Source: Fusobacterium sp. (GTDB taxonomy: Bacteria > Fusobacteriota > Fusobacteriia > Fusobacteriales > Fusobacteriaceae). Taken from it: a DNA stretch of 55,959 nt. The notes under the pieces were generated by a model. It worked only from the letters and a program-made list of their open reading frames with translations. It had not been told where the DNA came from and did not search any database. Of the stretch, positions 16,721 to 24,251 are shown piece after piece. The translations under genes were made by a program, and so were the position numbers. Location: positions 1-55,959 of the forward strand of contig DXWL01000011.1 of the NCBI GenBank assembly GCA_019416865.1, written 5' to 3'. Within the stretch, counting starts at the first letter, position 1. Each line of letters starts with the position of its first letter.

Positions 16721-17482
16721 ATGAAGGAGATATATGTCAGTGATTTAATATGTGCAGGAGATTCCTATGAGGATACAAAAAAGTTTTTTGAAGATAATAA
16801 AATAGAAAATTTAGAATTTTTTATCGAGCCTTCAGATAAAGAGCATACTATAAAATTGGAAATGCTATTAAAAAATTTAAAAATAAAATCAGCTTCTTTT
16901 CACGGACCATACAGATATTTTACTCTAACTGCCTCTGAAAAAGAGTGGACATATATGAAAAAGGATTTTGAGTATGCAGTGGATTTAGCTCATAATAACA
17001 GAGGGGAGTTTATAGTCCTTCATACAAACGAAGTTTTAAATAATGATAACAGAGATAAAATAAAAGAGATTGTCGAAGAGAGAATAAAAATTTTAATAGA
17101 ATATGCTCAAAGTAAAGGAATAAAAACTGTAGTTGAGAATGTTGGAGTTAAAGGGAATATGCTGTACAGTGAAGAGGAGTATATATCTCTTATAAAAGAG
17201 AATAATTTTTACTCTTTAATTGATATAGGTCATGCTGTAATAAACAGATGGGATATTCCAAAAGTGATAGAAGAATTAAAAGAGAGAATAATAGGTTATC
17301 ATCTTCATAATAATGACGGAGAAAAAGATCAACATCTTCCTATATCTCAAGGAAAATATGATTTTTCTTCTATTCTGAAAATAATCAAAGAAAAAACTCC
17401 AAAAGCTAATTTAGTATTAGAATATTCTGCAGTAACTTTAAAAGAAAAATTAATAGAGGATTTAAAAAATTTAGATTTTTAA
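16721..17482 (+). CDS. sugar phosphate isomerase/epimerase family TIM-barrel protein
   Basis: A 253-residue protein of the xylose isomerase-like / AP endonuclease 2 fold. Visible metal- and substrate-site segments are SFHGPYRYF (near 57-65), IVLHTNE, TVVENVG (near 137-143), SLIDIGHAVINRWD (His near 168) and GYHLHNNDGEKDQHLP (near 190-205), the standard order of Glu, Asp and His ligands in this family. It is the last gene of the ABC operon, 12 bases after the binding protein, so it likely acts on the imported compound or its phosphate. The exact reaction is unknown. Confidence 0.8.
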   Translation: MKEIYVSDLICAGDSYEDTKKFFEDNKIENLEFFIEPSDKEHTIKLEMLLKNLKIKSASFHGPYRYFTLTASEKEWTYMKKDFEYAVDLAHNNRGEFIVLHTNEVLNNDNRDKIKEIVEERIKILIEYAQSKGIKTVVENVGVKGNMLYSEEEYISLIKENNFYSLIDIGHAVINRWDIPKVIEELKERIIGYHLHNNDGEKDQHLPISQGKYDFSSILKIIKEKTPKANLVLEYSAVTLKEKLIEDLKNLDF

Positions 17483-17491
17483 ATAAAAATC

Positions 17492-17520
17492 AGCCGGGAT
17501 TCGTAAGAGTCCCGGTTTTT
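17492..17520 (+). terminator. GNRA-tetraloop terminator, copy 2
   Basis: CCGGGATTC (17494-17502), loop GTAA, GAGTCCCGG (17507-17515), then five T. It differs from the copy at 12451 by one base within 29 and closes the ABC operon. Confidence 0.88.
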
Positions 17521-17679
17521 GTATATAAATAAAACAAAGAAAAAATGATTGTAATAAAATTTTTAGATAAAAACATAAAAAATGTTCTGAAATAAAAAAA
17601 TATTTAAAACTATTAAATATTATGTAAAATTATGATATAATTCATTTAAGATTTAGAAAACTTGAAAGGGATGAGAAAA

Positions 17680-18249
17680 ATGTTAAGAACAGAGATTTTT
17701 AAAAAATACAACAGTAATGAAGACCTTAATAGAAAAGAAGCTGAAATAAGAGTATCCCTTTTATTAGAGCCTGATAACTTGGAAATATTAAGAGAACTAG
17801 GAGCTCTTGTTTACTATAAAAGAAATTTTAAAAATGCAAGAGTTATATATAGAAAACTTACTGAACTTGAACCAGAAAACGGCAATAATTTTGCATTTTT
17901 AGGATTTTTAAATTATGAGTTAGAAAATTACGAAGAAGCAATAAAAAATTTTAACAGAGCTCTTGAGCTTGTAAAAGATGTTTCTTTTATATATTTTCTT
18001 CTTGGAAATTCTTATTCAAGAATAGGAAATATAATGGAAGCTATAAAATGTTATGATCTTGCAATATTTAATAATATTGATATTTACACTGTTCATATTG
18101 ATTTTGCTCAAAAATATGAAGAGATGGGTTCTTTTGAAAAAGCTCTTCGTGAATATACAGCAGCTTATGAAATCGACCCGAGAGATAAAGAAATAGAACA
18201 AAAAATAAAAAGTTTGAAAGAAAAAATAAATAAGTATTGTAATTTATAA
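17680..18249 (+). CDS. tetratricopeptide repeat protein
   Basis: About 189 residues, with three to four TPR units covering ~45-180 (e.g. NGNNFAFLGFLNYELENYEEAIKNFNRALEL, shown here only by its Gly8/Ala20/Pro-like spacing). No signal peptide, so cytoplasmic; a scaffold for protein contacts with unknown partner. I start it at ATG 17680, which has AAAGGG about 10 bases upstream. An in-frame TTG at 17662 and an ATG at 17671 lie in or too near that ribosome site. A TATAAT at 17636-17641 is a plausible -10. A perfect-stem terminator follows. Confidence 0.8.
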   Translation: MLRTEIFKKYNSNEDLNRKEAEIRVSLLLEPDNLEILRELGALVYYKRNFKNARVIYRKLTELEPENGNNFAFLGFLNYELENYEEAIKNFNRALELVKDVSFIYFLLGNSYSRIGNIMEAIKCYDLAIFNNIDIYTVHIDFAQKYEEMGSFEKALREYTAAYEIDPRDKEIEQKIKSLKEKINKYCNL

Positions 18250-18262
18250 TAATATACATTAA

Positions 18263-18306
18263 AATAATAGATGAGAAGATGTAAATTTTCATCTATTATT
18301 TTTTTA
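18263..18306 (+). terminator. intrinsic terminator after the TPR gene
   Basis: Perfect 12-bp stem AATAATAGATGA (18263-18274) / TCATCTATTATT (18289-18300) followed by TTTTTT. Confidence 0.88.
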
Positions 18307-18338
18307 TTTAGAGTATTATAAATTTAAAAGGAGAACTA

Positions 18339-18884
18339 ATGGAATTAGTATTAATCATATTAGCAGTTTTATTTTTTGTAATAGCTGGGTCTGCAGGACT
18401 TCAGAGAGCTATTAGTTTTATTCCTGCACTAATTGTTTTGGCTGTACTATTTGCATTTTTTGGATATATAGTTGTAACATTTTTCCCACTTATACTTATA
18501 TATGTAATATATACAGTATTGAGAAATAAAAAACAGCCTCATGCAAGAACAAGAACATATTATTACAGAACAGGAAATGCTCAGGATTTTGAAGAATTTT
18601 TCAGAGGATATTCTTCACAAGGAGGATATTACAGCAATGGTAATGGAAGTTACTATAATCAAGGAAGCAGTTCTTACCAAAATCCTTTTGAGGACAAAAC
18701 AAAATATTATGCAGTACTTGGAGTTCAGCCTGGAGCTTCTAAAGAGGAAATAAAAAGAGCTTTCAGAGAACAGGCAAAAAAACATCATCCTGATAAATTT
18801 GCAAATGAAAGTCAGGAAGTAAGAGATTATCACGAAAAGAAATTTAAAGAGATAAATGAAGCTTATGAAAAACTTGCAGGTTAA
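18339..18884 (+). CDS. membrane-anchored J-domain (DnaJ-like) co-chaperone
   Basis: Residues ~1-65 hold two to three hydrophobic helices (MELVLIILAVLFFVIAGSA, then FIPALIVLAVLFAFFGYIV and FPLILIYVIYTVL). A Tyr/Gly/Ser/Asn-rich linker spans ~75-120. The C-terminal ~60 residues are a complete J domain: YYAVLGVQPGASKEEIKRAF, HHPDKF with the HPD tripeptide that activates DnaK, and KFKEINEAYEKL. There is no zinc-finger or substrate domain, so it would recruit DnaK to the membrane (inference). GGAG precedes the ATG. Confidence 0.88.
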   Translation: MELVLIILAVLFFVIAGSAGLQRAISFIPALIVLAVLFAFFGYIVVTFFPLILIYVIYTVLRNKKQPHARTRTYYYRTGNAQDFEEFFRGYSSQGGYYSNGNGSYYNQGSSSYQNPFEDKTKYYAVLGVQPGASKEEIKRAFREQAKKHHPDKFANESQEVRDYHEKKFKEINEAYEKLAG

Positions 18885-18918
18885 CTTTCAAATCTCGCAA
18901 AAATAAAGACAGTATAGC

Positions 18919-18948
18919 TTGAAATAAAATAATCTCATATGATATAAT
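18919..18948 (+). promoter_or_regulatory. sigma-70 promoter for glmU-prs
   Basis: TTGAAA (18919-18924), 18-base spacer, TATAAT (18943-18948). Transcription would start near 18955, which argues against a glmU start at ATG 18954. Confidence 0.72.
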
Positions 18949-18983
18949 TAATTATGAAAAATTTTTTTGAAAAGAGGGCAGAT

Positions 18984-20330
18984 ATGAAATTAAAAGCACT
19001 TGTTTTGGCAGCAGGGAAAGGTACAAGAATGAAATCTGAGCTTCCAAAGGTAATCCATAAAGTAAATGGAATACCTATGGTAAAAAAGATTTTAAATGAA
19101 CTAAAAGCCTTGGAAGTTGAAGAGAGCATATTAATTTTAGGACATAAAAAAGAGGTTGTATTAAAAGAACTTGGAGATGTTCCTTATGTTGTTCAAGAGG
19201 AACAGCTTGGGACAGGACATGCAATTATACAGGCTCGTGAGCTTTTAAAAGATTATGAAGGAGATGTAATGATTCTTTGTGGGGATACTCCTCTTTTAAG
19301 ACATGAAACTTTAAAATCTATGTATGAAGCTCATAAAAAATCTGGTGTGTCTACAACAATTCTTACATCAATTTATGATAATCCATTTGGATATGGAAGA
19401 ATTGTAAAAGATGGAGATAAGGTAACAGCAATAGTTGAAGAAAAAGAAGCCAGTGAAGAGATCAAAAAAATAAAAGAGGTTAATGCTGGAGTATATTGTT
19501 GTAATGCTAAAGAGCTTTTTGAAGCTTTAAGCAAAGTTACAAATAACAATGAAAAAGGCGAATATTATCTTACTGATATTGTTGGAATACAAGTTGCAGA
19601 GGGAAAAACAGTTGCAAGTTTTGTTCTTGAAGACAATGAAGAAATTTTAGGAGTAAATTCAAAAGTTGAATTGGCACAAGCTTCAAAAGTACTTAGAGAG
19701 AGAAAAAATATCTCTCTTATGGAAGAGGGAGTAATTCTTATTGATCCTGCTTCTACATATATAGAAGAGAGTGTAAAAATAGGAAAAGATACAGTGATTT
19801 ATCCTACAGTAACTTTACAAGGAGATACTGTTATTGGAGAAAATTGTGAAATAATAGGATGCACAAGAATAATAGACAGTAAACTTGGTAACGATATAAG
19901 AATAGAGTCTTCTGTTATAGAAGAAAGTATAGTAGATGATAAGGTTACAATGGGACCTTTTGCTCATTTAAGACCAAAATCTCATCTGAAAGAAAAAGTT
20001 CATATAGGTAACTTTGTGGAAATTAAAAAATCTACACTTGAATATGGAGTAAAAGCTGGACATCTTACATATTTAGGAAATGCAACAGTTGGAAAAGATA
20101 CTAATATTGGAGCAGGAACTATCACTTGTAACTATGATGGAGTTAATAAATTTGATACTGTGATAGGTGAAAATGTATTTATAGGAAGTGATACAATGCT
20201 TGTTGCTCCTGTAAATATCGGGGACAAAGCAATAACAGGAGCAGGTTCTGTTATAACAAAGGATGTAGCACCTAGAGCTTTGGCTGTTGAAAGAAATAAA
20301 CAAATAATAAAATTTGAATGGAGGAAATAA
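18984..20330 (+). CDS. glmU: bifunctional GlcNAc-1-phosphate uridyltransferase / glucosamine-1-phosphate acetyltransferase
   Basis: Makes UDP-GlcNAc for peptidoglycan and LPS. The N-terminal uridyltransferase has LVLAAGKGTRMKSELPKV (residues 5-22), GTGHAI, LCGDTPLL and NAGVYC. From ~250 the left-handed beta-helix of hexapeptide repeats carries the acetyltransferase (HLRPKSHLKEKVHIGNFVEIKKS, LGNATVGKDTNIGAGTITCNYDG). Length 448 aa is normal. I start at ATG 18984 (AGAGGG upstream, MKLKALVLAAG matches the family). The in-frame ATG 18954 lies at the predicted transcription start. Four bases before prs, whose PRPP also feeds nucleotide synthesis. Confidence 0.96.
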   Translation: MKLKALVLAAGKGTRMKSELPKVIHKVNGIPMVKKILNELKALEVEESILILGHKKEVVLKELGDVPYVVQEEQLGTGHAIIQARELLKDYEGDVMILCGDTPLLRHETLKSMYEAHKKSGVSTTILTSIYDNPFGYGRIVKDGDKVTAIVEEKEASEEIKKIKEVNAGVYCCNAKELFEALSKVTNNNEKGEYYLTDIVGIQVAEGKTVASFVLEDNEEILGVNSKVELAQASKVLRERKNISLMEEGVILIDPASTYIEESVKIGKDTVIYPTVTLQGDTVIGENCEIIGCTRIIDSKLGNDIRIESSVIEESIVDDKVTMGPFAHLRPKSHLKEKVHIGNFVEIKKSTLEYGVKAGHLTYLGNATVGKDTNIGAGTITCNYDGVNKFDTVIGENVFIGSDTMLVAPVNIGDKAITGAGSVITKDVAPRALAVERNKQIIKFEWRK

Positions 20331-20334
20331 ACAA

Positions 20335-21306
20335 ATGCAAAAAGTGGAAATGAAAGAAGTTAAAATTTTTTCAGGAACATCAAATGTAGAATTGGCAGAG
20401 AGAATTGCCAGAAAACTGGACATGACTTTAGGAGATGTGCAGATTGTAAGATTTAAAGATGGAGAGATCTATGTAAGAGTAGACGAAACTGTAAGAGGAA
20501 GAGATATATTTGTTATCCAACCTACATCAGGACCAGTAAACGAAAACTTAATGGAACTTTTAATCTTTATCGACGCTTTAAGAAGAGCATCAGCTAAAAC
20601 TATCAACGTACTACTTCCATATTACGGATATGCAAGACAAGAAAGAAAATCAAGCCCAAGAGAACCAATCACTGCAAAACTTGTTGCTACACTATTAACA
20701 ACAGCAGGAGCAGACAGAGTTGTTACTATGGACTTACACGCAGACCAAATTCAAGGATTCTTTGATATTCCTGTAGATCACTTACAAGCATTACCATTAT
20801 TAGCAAAATATTTTATCAATAAAGGACTTACTGGGGACGATGTAGTTGTAGTTTCTCCTGATATCGGAGGAGTTAAAAGAGCAAGAAAACTTGCTGAATG
20901 GCTTGATTGTAAAATAGCTATTATTGATAAAAGAAGACCAAAACCAAATATGTCAGAAGTAATGAACCTTATCGGAGAGGTTGAAGGTAAAAAAGCAATC
21001 TTCATAGATGACATGATCGATACTGCCGGAACAATAGTAAACGGAGTTGAAGCTATTATGAAGAGAGGAGCAAAAGAATCTTATATCTGTTGTTCACATG
21101 CTATCCTTTCAGGACCTGCAGTAGGAAGATTACAAGATTCTCAAGTTAAAGAAGTAATCATTACTGACTCTATAAAACTTGCTGAAGAAAAGAAAATAGA
21201 TAAAATTAAAGTACTTTCTGTTGACGGACTTTTTGCAGAAGCAATAAAAAGAATTGTTAATCACCAATCAGTTTCTGAATTATTTGAAAGCTACGAAAAT
21301 ATATAG
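20335..21306 (+). CDS. prs: ribose-phosphate pyrophosphokinase (PRPP synthase)
   Basis: Makes PRPP from ribose 5-phosphate and ATP. Family motifs: KIFSGTSNVELAERIA, RFKDGEIYVRVDETVRG (residues ~42-58), FVIQPTSGPVNENLMEL, YYGYARQERKSSPREPI, TMDLHADQIQGFFDIPVDHL (metal His) and the PRPP loop FIDDMIDTAGTI. Length 323 aa from ATG 20335, which has GGAGG 10 bases upstream. An in-frame TTG at 20314 sits before that site inside glmU. Codons contain more C-ending choices than neighbours, as in highly expressed genes. Confidence 0.97.
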   Translation: MQKVEMKEVKIFSGTSNVELAERIARKLDMTLGDVQIVRFKDGEIYVRVDETVRGRDIFVIQPTSGPVNENLMELLIFIDALRRASAKTINVLLPYYGYARQERKSSPREPITAKLVATLLTTAGADRVVTMDLHADQIQGFFDIPVDHLQALPLLAKYFINKGLTGDDVVVVSPDIGGVKRARKLAEWLDCKIAIIDKRRPKPNMSEVMNLIGEVEGKKAIFIDDMIDTAGTIVNGVEAIMKRGAKESYICCSHAILSGPAVGRLQDSQVKEVIITDSIKLAEEKKIDKIKVLSVDGLFAEAIKRIVNHQSVSELFESYENI

Positions 21307-21329
21307 TAAAAAGAATAAAATATATTATG

Positions 21330-21360
21330 AAAAAGCTAGTCATCATACTAGCTTTTTCTT
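21330..21360 (+). terminator. intrinsic terminator after prs
   Basis: Perfect 11-bp stem AAAAAGCTAGT (21330-21340) / ACTAGCTTTTT (21347-21357) with 6-base loop CATCAT, continuing into a long T-rich tract. Confidence 0.9.
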
Positions 21361-21415
21361 TTTTTTTATGTTAAAATATTTTGGAGCTACATTTTAATGG
21401 AAAAAGGTGTGTACT

Positions 21416-22036
21416 ATGAAAATACAAAATTTGGACTATGAAAAAATTGGTGCAGAGCTTAAAAATGGAAAGATTATAATATATCCTACAGATACTGTAT
21501 ACGGTGTGGGAGGAATAATCACCAATGAGGAAACCATTAAAAATATCTATAAGGCAAAGGACAGGAGTTTTTCTTCTCCTCTTATAGCTCTTATAAGCAG
21601 TGCTGATAAGATAGAAGAGATCGCTGTGATAAATGAGAAAAACAGAGATAAAATAAATAAATTGATACAGGCTTTTTGGCCTGGAGGTTTGACAATAATT
21701 TTAGAAAGCAAAAAAATTGTTCCTCCAATAATGATATCTAACGGAAAGACTGTTGGAGTAAGAATGCCGGATCATGAAACAGCATTAAAGATTATTGAAA
21801 GTGCAGGGGGAATACTTCCAACAACCAGTGCCAATATTTCTGGTGAAGCTACTCCTCGTTCTTATGAAGAATTAGATGAAAAATTTAAATGCAGAGTGGA
21901 TATAACTGTAGATGGAGGGAAATGTCCTATAGGAACAGCTTCTACAATTATAGATATGAGCAGTGAAAATATAAAAATATTGAGAGAAGGGGCTATCTCT
22001 CAAAGTCAAATAGAAAACATAATAGGTAAAATATAA
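21416..22036 (+). CDS. tsaC: L-threonylcarbamoyladenylate synthase (Sua5/YrdC/YciO family)
   Basis: First step of t6A37 tRNA modification: threonine, bicarbonate and ATP give threonylcarbamoyl-AMP. Visible motifs are IIYPTDTVYGVGGIITNEE (residues ~19-37), IYKAKDRSFSSPLIALI, FWPGGLTIIL and VGVRMPDH, then LPTTSANISGEATPRSYEEL. Length ~206 aa fits the short TsaC-like form without the Sua5 C-terminal domain. ATG 21416 has AAGG at 8-base spacing. A GTG at 21407 overlaps that site. YciO paralogues cannot be fully excluded. An extended -10 (TG-T-TAAAAT, 21369-21377) lies upstream. 13 bases precede the next gene. Confidence 0.88.
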   Translation: MKIQNLDYEKIGAELKNGKIIIYPTDTVYGVGGIITNEETIKNIYKAKDRSFSSPLIALISSADKIEEIAVINEKNRDKINKLIQAFWPGGLTIILESKKIVPPIMISNGKTVGVRMPDHETALKIIESAGGILPTTSANISGEATPRSYEELDEKFKCRVDITVDGGKCPIGTASTIIDMSSENIKILREGAISQSQIENIIGKI

Positions 22037-22049
22037 ATCGGAGGTTATA

Positions 22050-22487
22050 ATGAAAGGGCAAAGAGTAAATCCAGAGAAACTAAATCCTATGGAAATGAAC
22101 AGCATGTCATCTATGATGGGGATGATGAGTGTTCTTCAAAAAATTGGGAAAGGAAAGAGAAAATATTCAGTAAAACTAGAGAAAAATCATAAAAAATTCT
22201 TAGTAAGATTTATGACTGATATAAAGAAACAGTTTGAACAAACATATGCAGACACACAGATGAAAGGTGTTTTAGCATTCTTTGATTATGTAAAATCTGT
22301 ATGTGAAAACAAAACATCAGCTGAATTAAAACTTAGCTATGAAGAATTTGATTTTTTAAAAAGACTTTTAACTGATTCATTAAAAGGTATGGATGCCATG
22401 AAATTAAAATGGTACAACTTAGTGAAGAAAGCAACTATAAAGATGATGAAAACACAATATAAAGATGTGCTTCAGCAGATGAAATAG
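22050..22487 (+). CDS. conserved hypothetical protein with Met-rich N-terminus
   Basis: I do not recognise this 145-residue protein. It is basic and helical. The N-terminal ~30 residues are unusually Met-rich (MEMNSMSSMMGMMSVLQ, about residues 14-30), followed by a Lys-rich segment (KIGKGKRKYSVKLEKNHKK) and amphipathic helices to the end. There is no signal peptide or membrane segment. AGGAG-type RBS (GGAGG at ~22039) precedes the ATG. It shares a transcript with the tsaC-like gene and is closed by a terminator. The Met-rich stretch could be an amphipathic, metal- or RNA-contacting helix, but that is speculation. Confidence 0.75.
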   Translation: MKGQRVNPEKLNPMEMNSMSSMMGMMSVLQKIGKGKRKYSVKLEKNHKKFLVRFMTDIKKQFEQTYADTQMKGVLAFFDYVKSVCENKTSAELKLSYEEFDFLKRLLTDSLKGMDAMKLKWYNLVKKATIKMMKTQYKDVLQQMK

Positions 22488-22495
22488 AAAGGTTT

Positions 22496-22529
22496 AAAGG
22501 TGTCATAAAATTTTATGATACCTTTTTTT
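22496..22529 (+). terminator. intrinsic terminator after the Met-rich hypothetical gene
   Basis: AAAGGTGTCATAAAA (22496-22510) pairs with TTTTATGATACCTTT (22511-22525) with a single G-U, followed by further T. Confidence 0.82.
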
Positions 22530-22547
22530 AAAATCTTAAAAAATTGT

Positions 22548-22576
22548 TTTACTTTTTAAGATTAAAATAGTATACT
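22548..22576 (+). promoter_or_regulatory. probable promoter of the Rrf2 gene
   Basis: TTTACT (22548-22553), 17-base spacer, TATACT (22571-22576), 52 bases before the start codon. Confidence 0.5.
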
Positions 22577-22628
22577 AAAATTAGAGATTAATAGATTTGT
22601 AGAAATTTTTATATGAGGGAGAAAGAAT

Positions 22629-23078
22629 ATGAAAATAACTAAAGAAACGGATTATGCTTTCAGAATAGTAATGTTTTTGAGTATGCATAAAGATGACGAA
22701 AAAAGATTCAACGGAGATGAACTTGTAGAGATAAATGAAATTCCAAAAAATCTTGGAAAAAGAATTTTAACAAGATTAGTAGATGGAAAAATCATTAAAT
22801 CAAAAAAAGGTATTGGAGGGGGATTCTCTCTTAATAGAGATAGAAAAGATATCACTCTTCTAGATGTAATGAATGTAATTGAGGTCATGGATTTTAAAGA
22901 TTGTGTGGCAAATGCAGAGGGATGTACTTTTAAAAATGGAAGATGTGCAGTTCACCAAGCAATGGTAAAAATTAAAAAAGTGTTATTTGATGAATTTGCA
23001 GCAGTAAACTTTGAAGATCTTGTTAAAACAGAAGAGAAAATCTTAAAAGCTCAAAATAAATGTGCTAAGAAAATATAA
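22629..23078 (+). CDS. Rrf2 family transcriptional regulator with three-cysteine cluster
   Basis: A 149-residue winged-helix regulator. MKITKETDYAFRIVMFLS is the typical Rrf2 opening, with the recognition helix around IPKNLGKRILTRLVDGKII and the wing at KKGIGGGFSLNRD. The sensor segment reads C-x6-C-x6-C (CVANAEGCTFKNGRC, near residues 97-111), the place where IscR, NsrR and RsrR ligate an Fe-S cluster; spacing differs by one or two from those. The rubrerythrin gene follows 117 bases downstream with a strong promoter overlapping an inverted repeat, so this protein is the natural candidate regulator (inference). Confidence 0.92.
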   Translation: MKITKETDYAFRIVMFLSMHKDDEKRFNGDELVEINEIPKNLGKRILTRLVDGKIIKSKKGIGGGFSLNRDRKDITLLDVMNVIEVMDFKDCVANAEGCTFKNGRCAVHQAMVKIKKVLFDEFAAVNFEDLVKTEEKILKAQNKCAKKI

Positions 23079-23084
23079 AATATA

Positions 23085-23129
23085 TTTTTCGTACTTTATT
23101 TAATAAAATGGTTGACAAGATACGAAAAA
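23085..23129. promoter_or_regulatory. inverted repeat overlapping the rubrerythrin promoter (candidate operator)
   Basis: TTTTTCGTA (23085-23093) and TACGAAAAA (23121-23129) are perfect inverted copies with 27 bases between. The right half lies in the spacer between -35 and -10 of the rubrerythrin promoter, where binding would block RNA polymerase. Confidence 0.5.
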
Positions 23130-23140
23130 GGTGGTATACT
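23112..23140 (+). promoter_or_regulatory. strong sigma-70 promoter for rubrerythrin
   Basis: Consensus TTGACA (23112-23117), 17-base spacer, TATACT (23135-23140), giving a leader of ~50 bases. Confidence 0.85.
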
Positions 23141-23195
23141 TAATTCATAAATGAAATGATTACAAAATCAATTTAAAGTTATGGAGGATAGGAAT

Positions 23196-23744
23196 ATGAA
23201 AAAATTTAGATGTAAAGTATGTGGAGAAATAATTAACGAAGGTGTAGAAAAATGTCCAGTATGTGGTGTAGGACCAGATAAATGGGAAGAAATAGTTGAA
23301 GGTACTGAAAAAGTATGGGCAACTGAACACAAAATCGGTGAAGGATTAGCTTGTGGAGATGAAGAAATCATCGCTGGATTAAGAGCAAACTTTGAAGGAG
23401 AATGTACAGAAGTTGGAATGTACTTAGCAATGTCAAGAGTTGCTGACAGAGAAGGATATCCAGAAGTAGCTGAAGCTTATAAAAGAATAGCTTTTGAAGA
23501 AGCTGAACATGCTGCAAAATTTGCTGAATTATTAGGAGAATGTGTAAGCGCTTCTACTGAAGAAAACTTAAAAGCTAGAGTTGAAGCTGAATACGGAGCA
23601 ACTGCTGGTAAATTTGATATAGCTAAGAGAGCAAAACAATTAGGATTTGACGCTATCCACGATACAGTTCATGAAATGGCTAAAGACGAAGCTAGACACG
23701 GAAAAGCTTTCAACGGATTATTAAACAGATATTTCACTAAATAA
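23196..23744 (+). CDS. rbr: reverse-type rubrerythrin (peroxide reductase)
   Basis: Reduces hydrogen peroxide to water in anaerobes. The rubredoxin FeS4 domain is at the N-terminus (CKVCGEIINEGVEKCPVCG, residues ~5-23) and the ferritin-like di-iron domain follows (ECTEVGMYLAMSRVADREGY, FEEAEHAAKF, then DEARHGKAF near the end), the order seen in reverse rubrerythrins of clostridia. Length ~182 aa. ATG 23196 has GGAGG (23183-23187) at good spacing. An in-frame ATG 23181 precedes that site. Codons such as GAC, AAC and TTC are more frequent than in neighbours, as for an abundant protein. Likely controlled by the upstream Rrf2 regulator. Confidence 0.95.
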   Translation: MKKFRCKVCGEIINEGVEKCPVCGVGPDKWEEIVEGTEKVWATEHKIGEGLACGDEEIIAGLRANFEGECTEVGMYLAMSRVADREGYPEVAEAYKRIAFEEAEHAAKFAELLGECVSASTEENLKARVEAEYGATAGKFDIAKRAKQLGFDAIHDTVHEMAKDEARHGKAFNGLLNRYFTK

Positions 23745-23765
23745 TAAAAATAAAAAGTAATTTGA

Positions 23766-23796
23766 AAGGGCTGATATTTTTACCAGCTCTTTTTTT
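23766..23796 (+). terminator. intrinsic terminator after rubrerythrin
   Basis: Stem AGGGCTG / CAGCTCT (one G-U) around an A/T loop, followed by TTTTTTT. Confidence 0.75.
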
Positions 23797-23836
23797 ATAG
23801 ATAAATTTTATATTTAGATTAAAAATCAATTAAAAG

Positions 23837-23865
23837 TTGACAAGATAAGTAAAAAATGATATCAT
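23837..23865 (+). promoter_or_regulatory. sigma-70 promoter for the 84-aa gene
   Basis: TTGACA (23837-23842), 17-base spacer, TATCAT (23860-23865). Confidence 0.8.
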
Positions 23866-23925
23866 TTCTGTTGTACACTCTATGTGAACAGAATTTGAAA
23901 GAAAATTTATCAGTGAGGTGAAAAC

Positions 23926-24180
23926 ATGAATTTTGATAATATAGCAGAGCAAGTATATGAAGAAACATTTGATAAAATGTTTGATGCTTTAAGCGATGAG
24001 TACAGAAGAGGAGAAATTGATTTAGAAACTTTGGAAGCAAATGTTGAAGAGCAACAACAAGTTCTTCTTAATGGAATGTTTGAAGGAGAAACAAAGTTTG
24101 CATACACAAATGCTATTGTTGATGCACATCAATTTGTTATCACAAGAATCAAAAACGGGACTCTTGTAGTAGAAAAATAA
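23926..24180 (+). CDS. small conserved acidic protein of unknown function
   Basis: 84 residues, acidic and helical (IAEQVYEETFDKMFDALSDEYRRGEIDLETLE, then a second helix ending near VDAHQFVITRIK). No signal or membrane segment and no motif I recognise. It is a real, monocistronic gene: it has its own consensus promoter, a GAGGTGA ribosome site and a perfect-stem terminator. Nothing in its neighbours (rubrerythrin, lrgAB) indicates function. Confidence 0.75.
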   Translation: MNFDNIAEQVYEETFDKMFDALSDEYRRGEIDLETLEANVEEQQQVLLNGMFEGETKFAYTNAIVDAHQFVITRIKNGTLVVEK

Positions 24181-24197
24181 GATATTAAAAGTATAAT

Positions 24198-24226
24198 AAA
24201 AGAGTGCAGGTATATGCACTCTTTTT
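24198..24226. terminator. bidirectional terminator between the 84-aa gene and lrgB
   Basis: Perfect stem AAAAGAGTGCA (24198-24208) / TGCACTCTTTT (24215-24225). A T tract on the + side and an A tract on the other serve both converging genes. Confidence 0.85.
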
Positions 24227-24251
24227 GTTTTATATATAGTTGATATAAATT

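Noticed and set aside
20073..20423. 116-residue minus-strand open frame across the glmU/prs junction
   Set aside because: Antisense to two well-identified genes, with no ribosome site.
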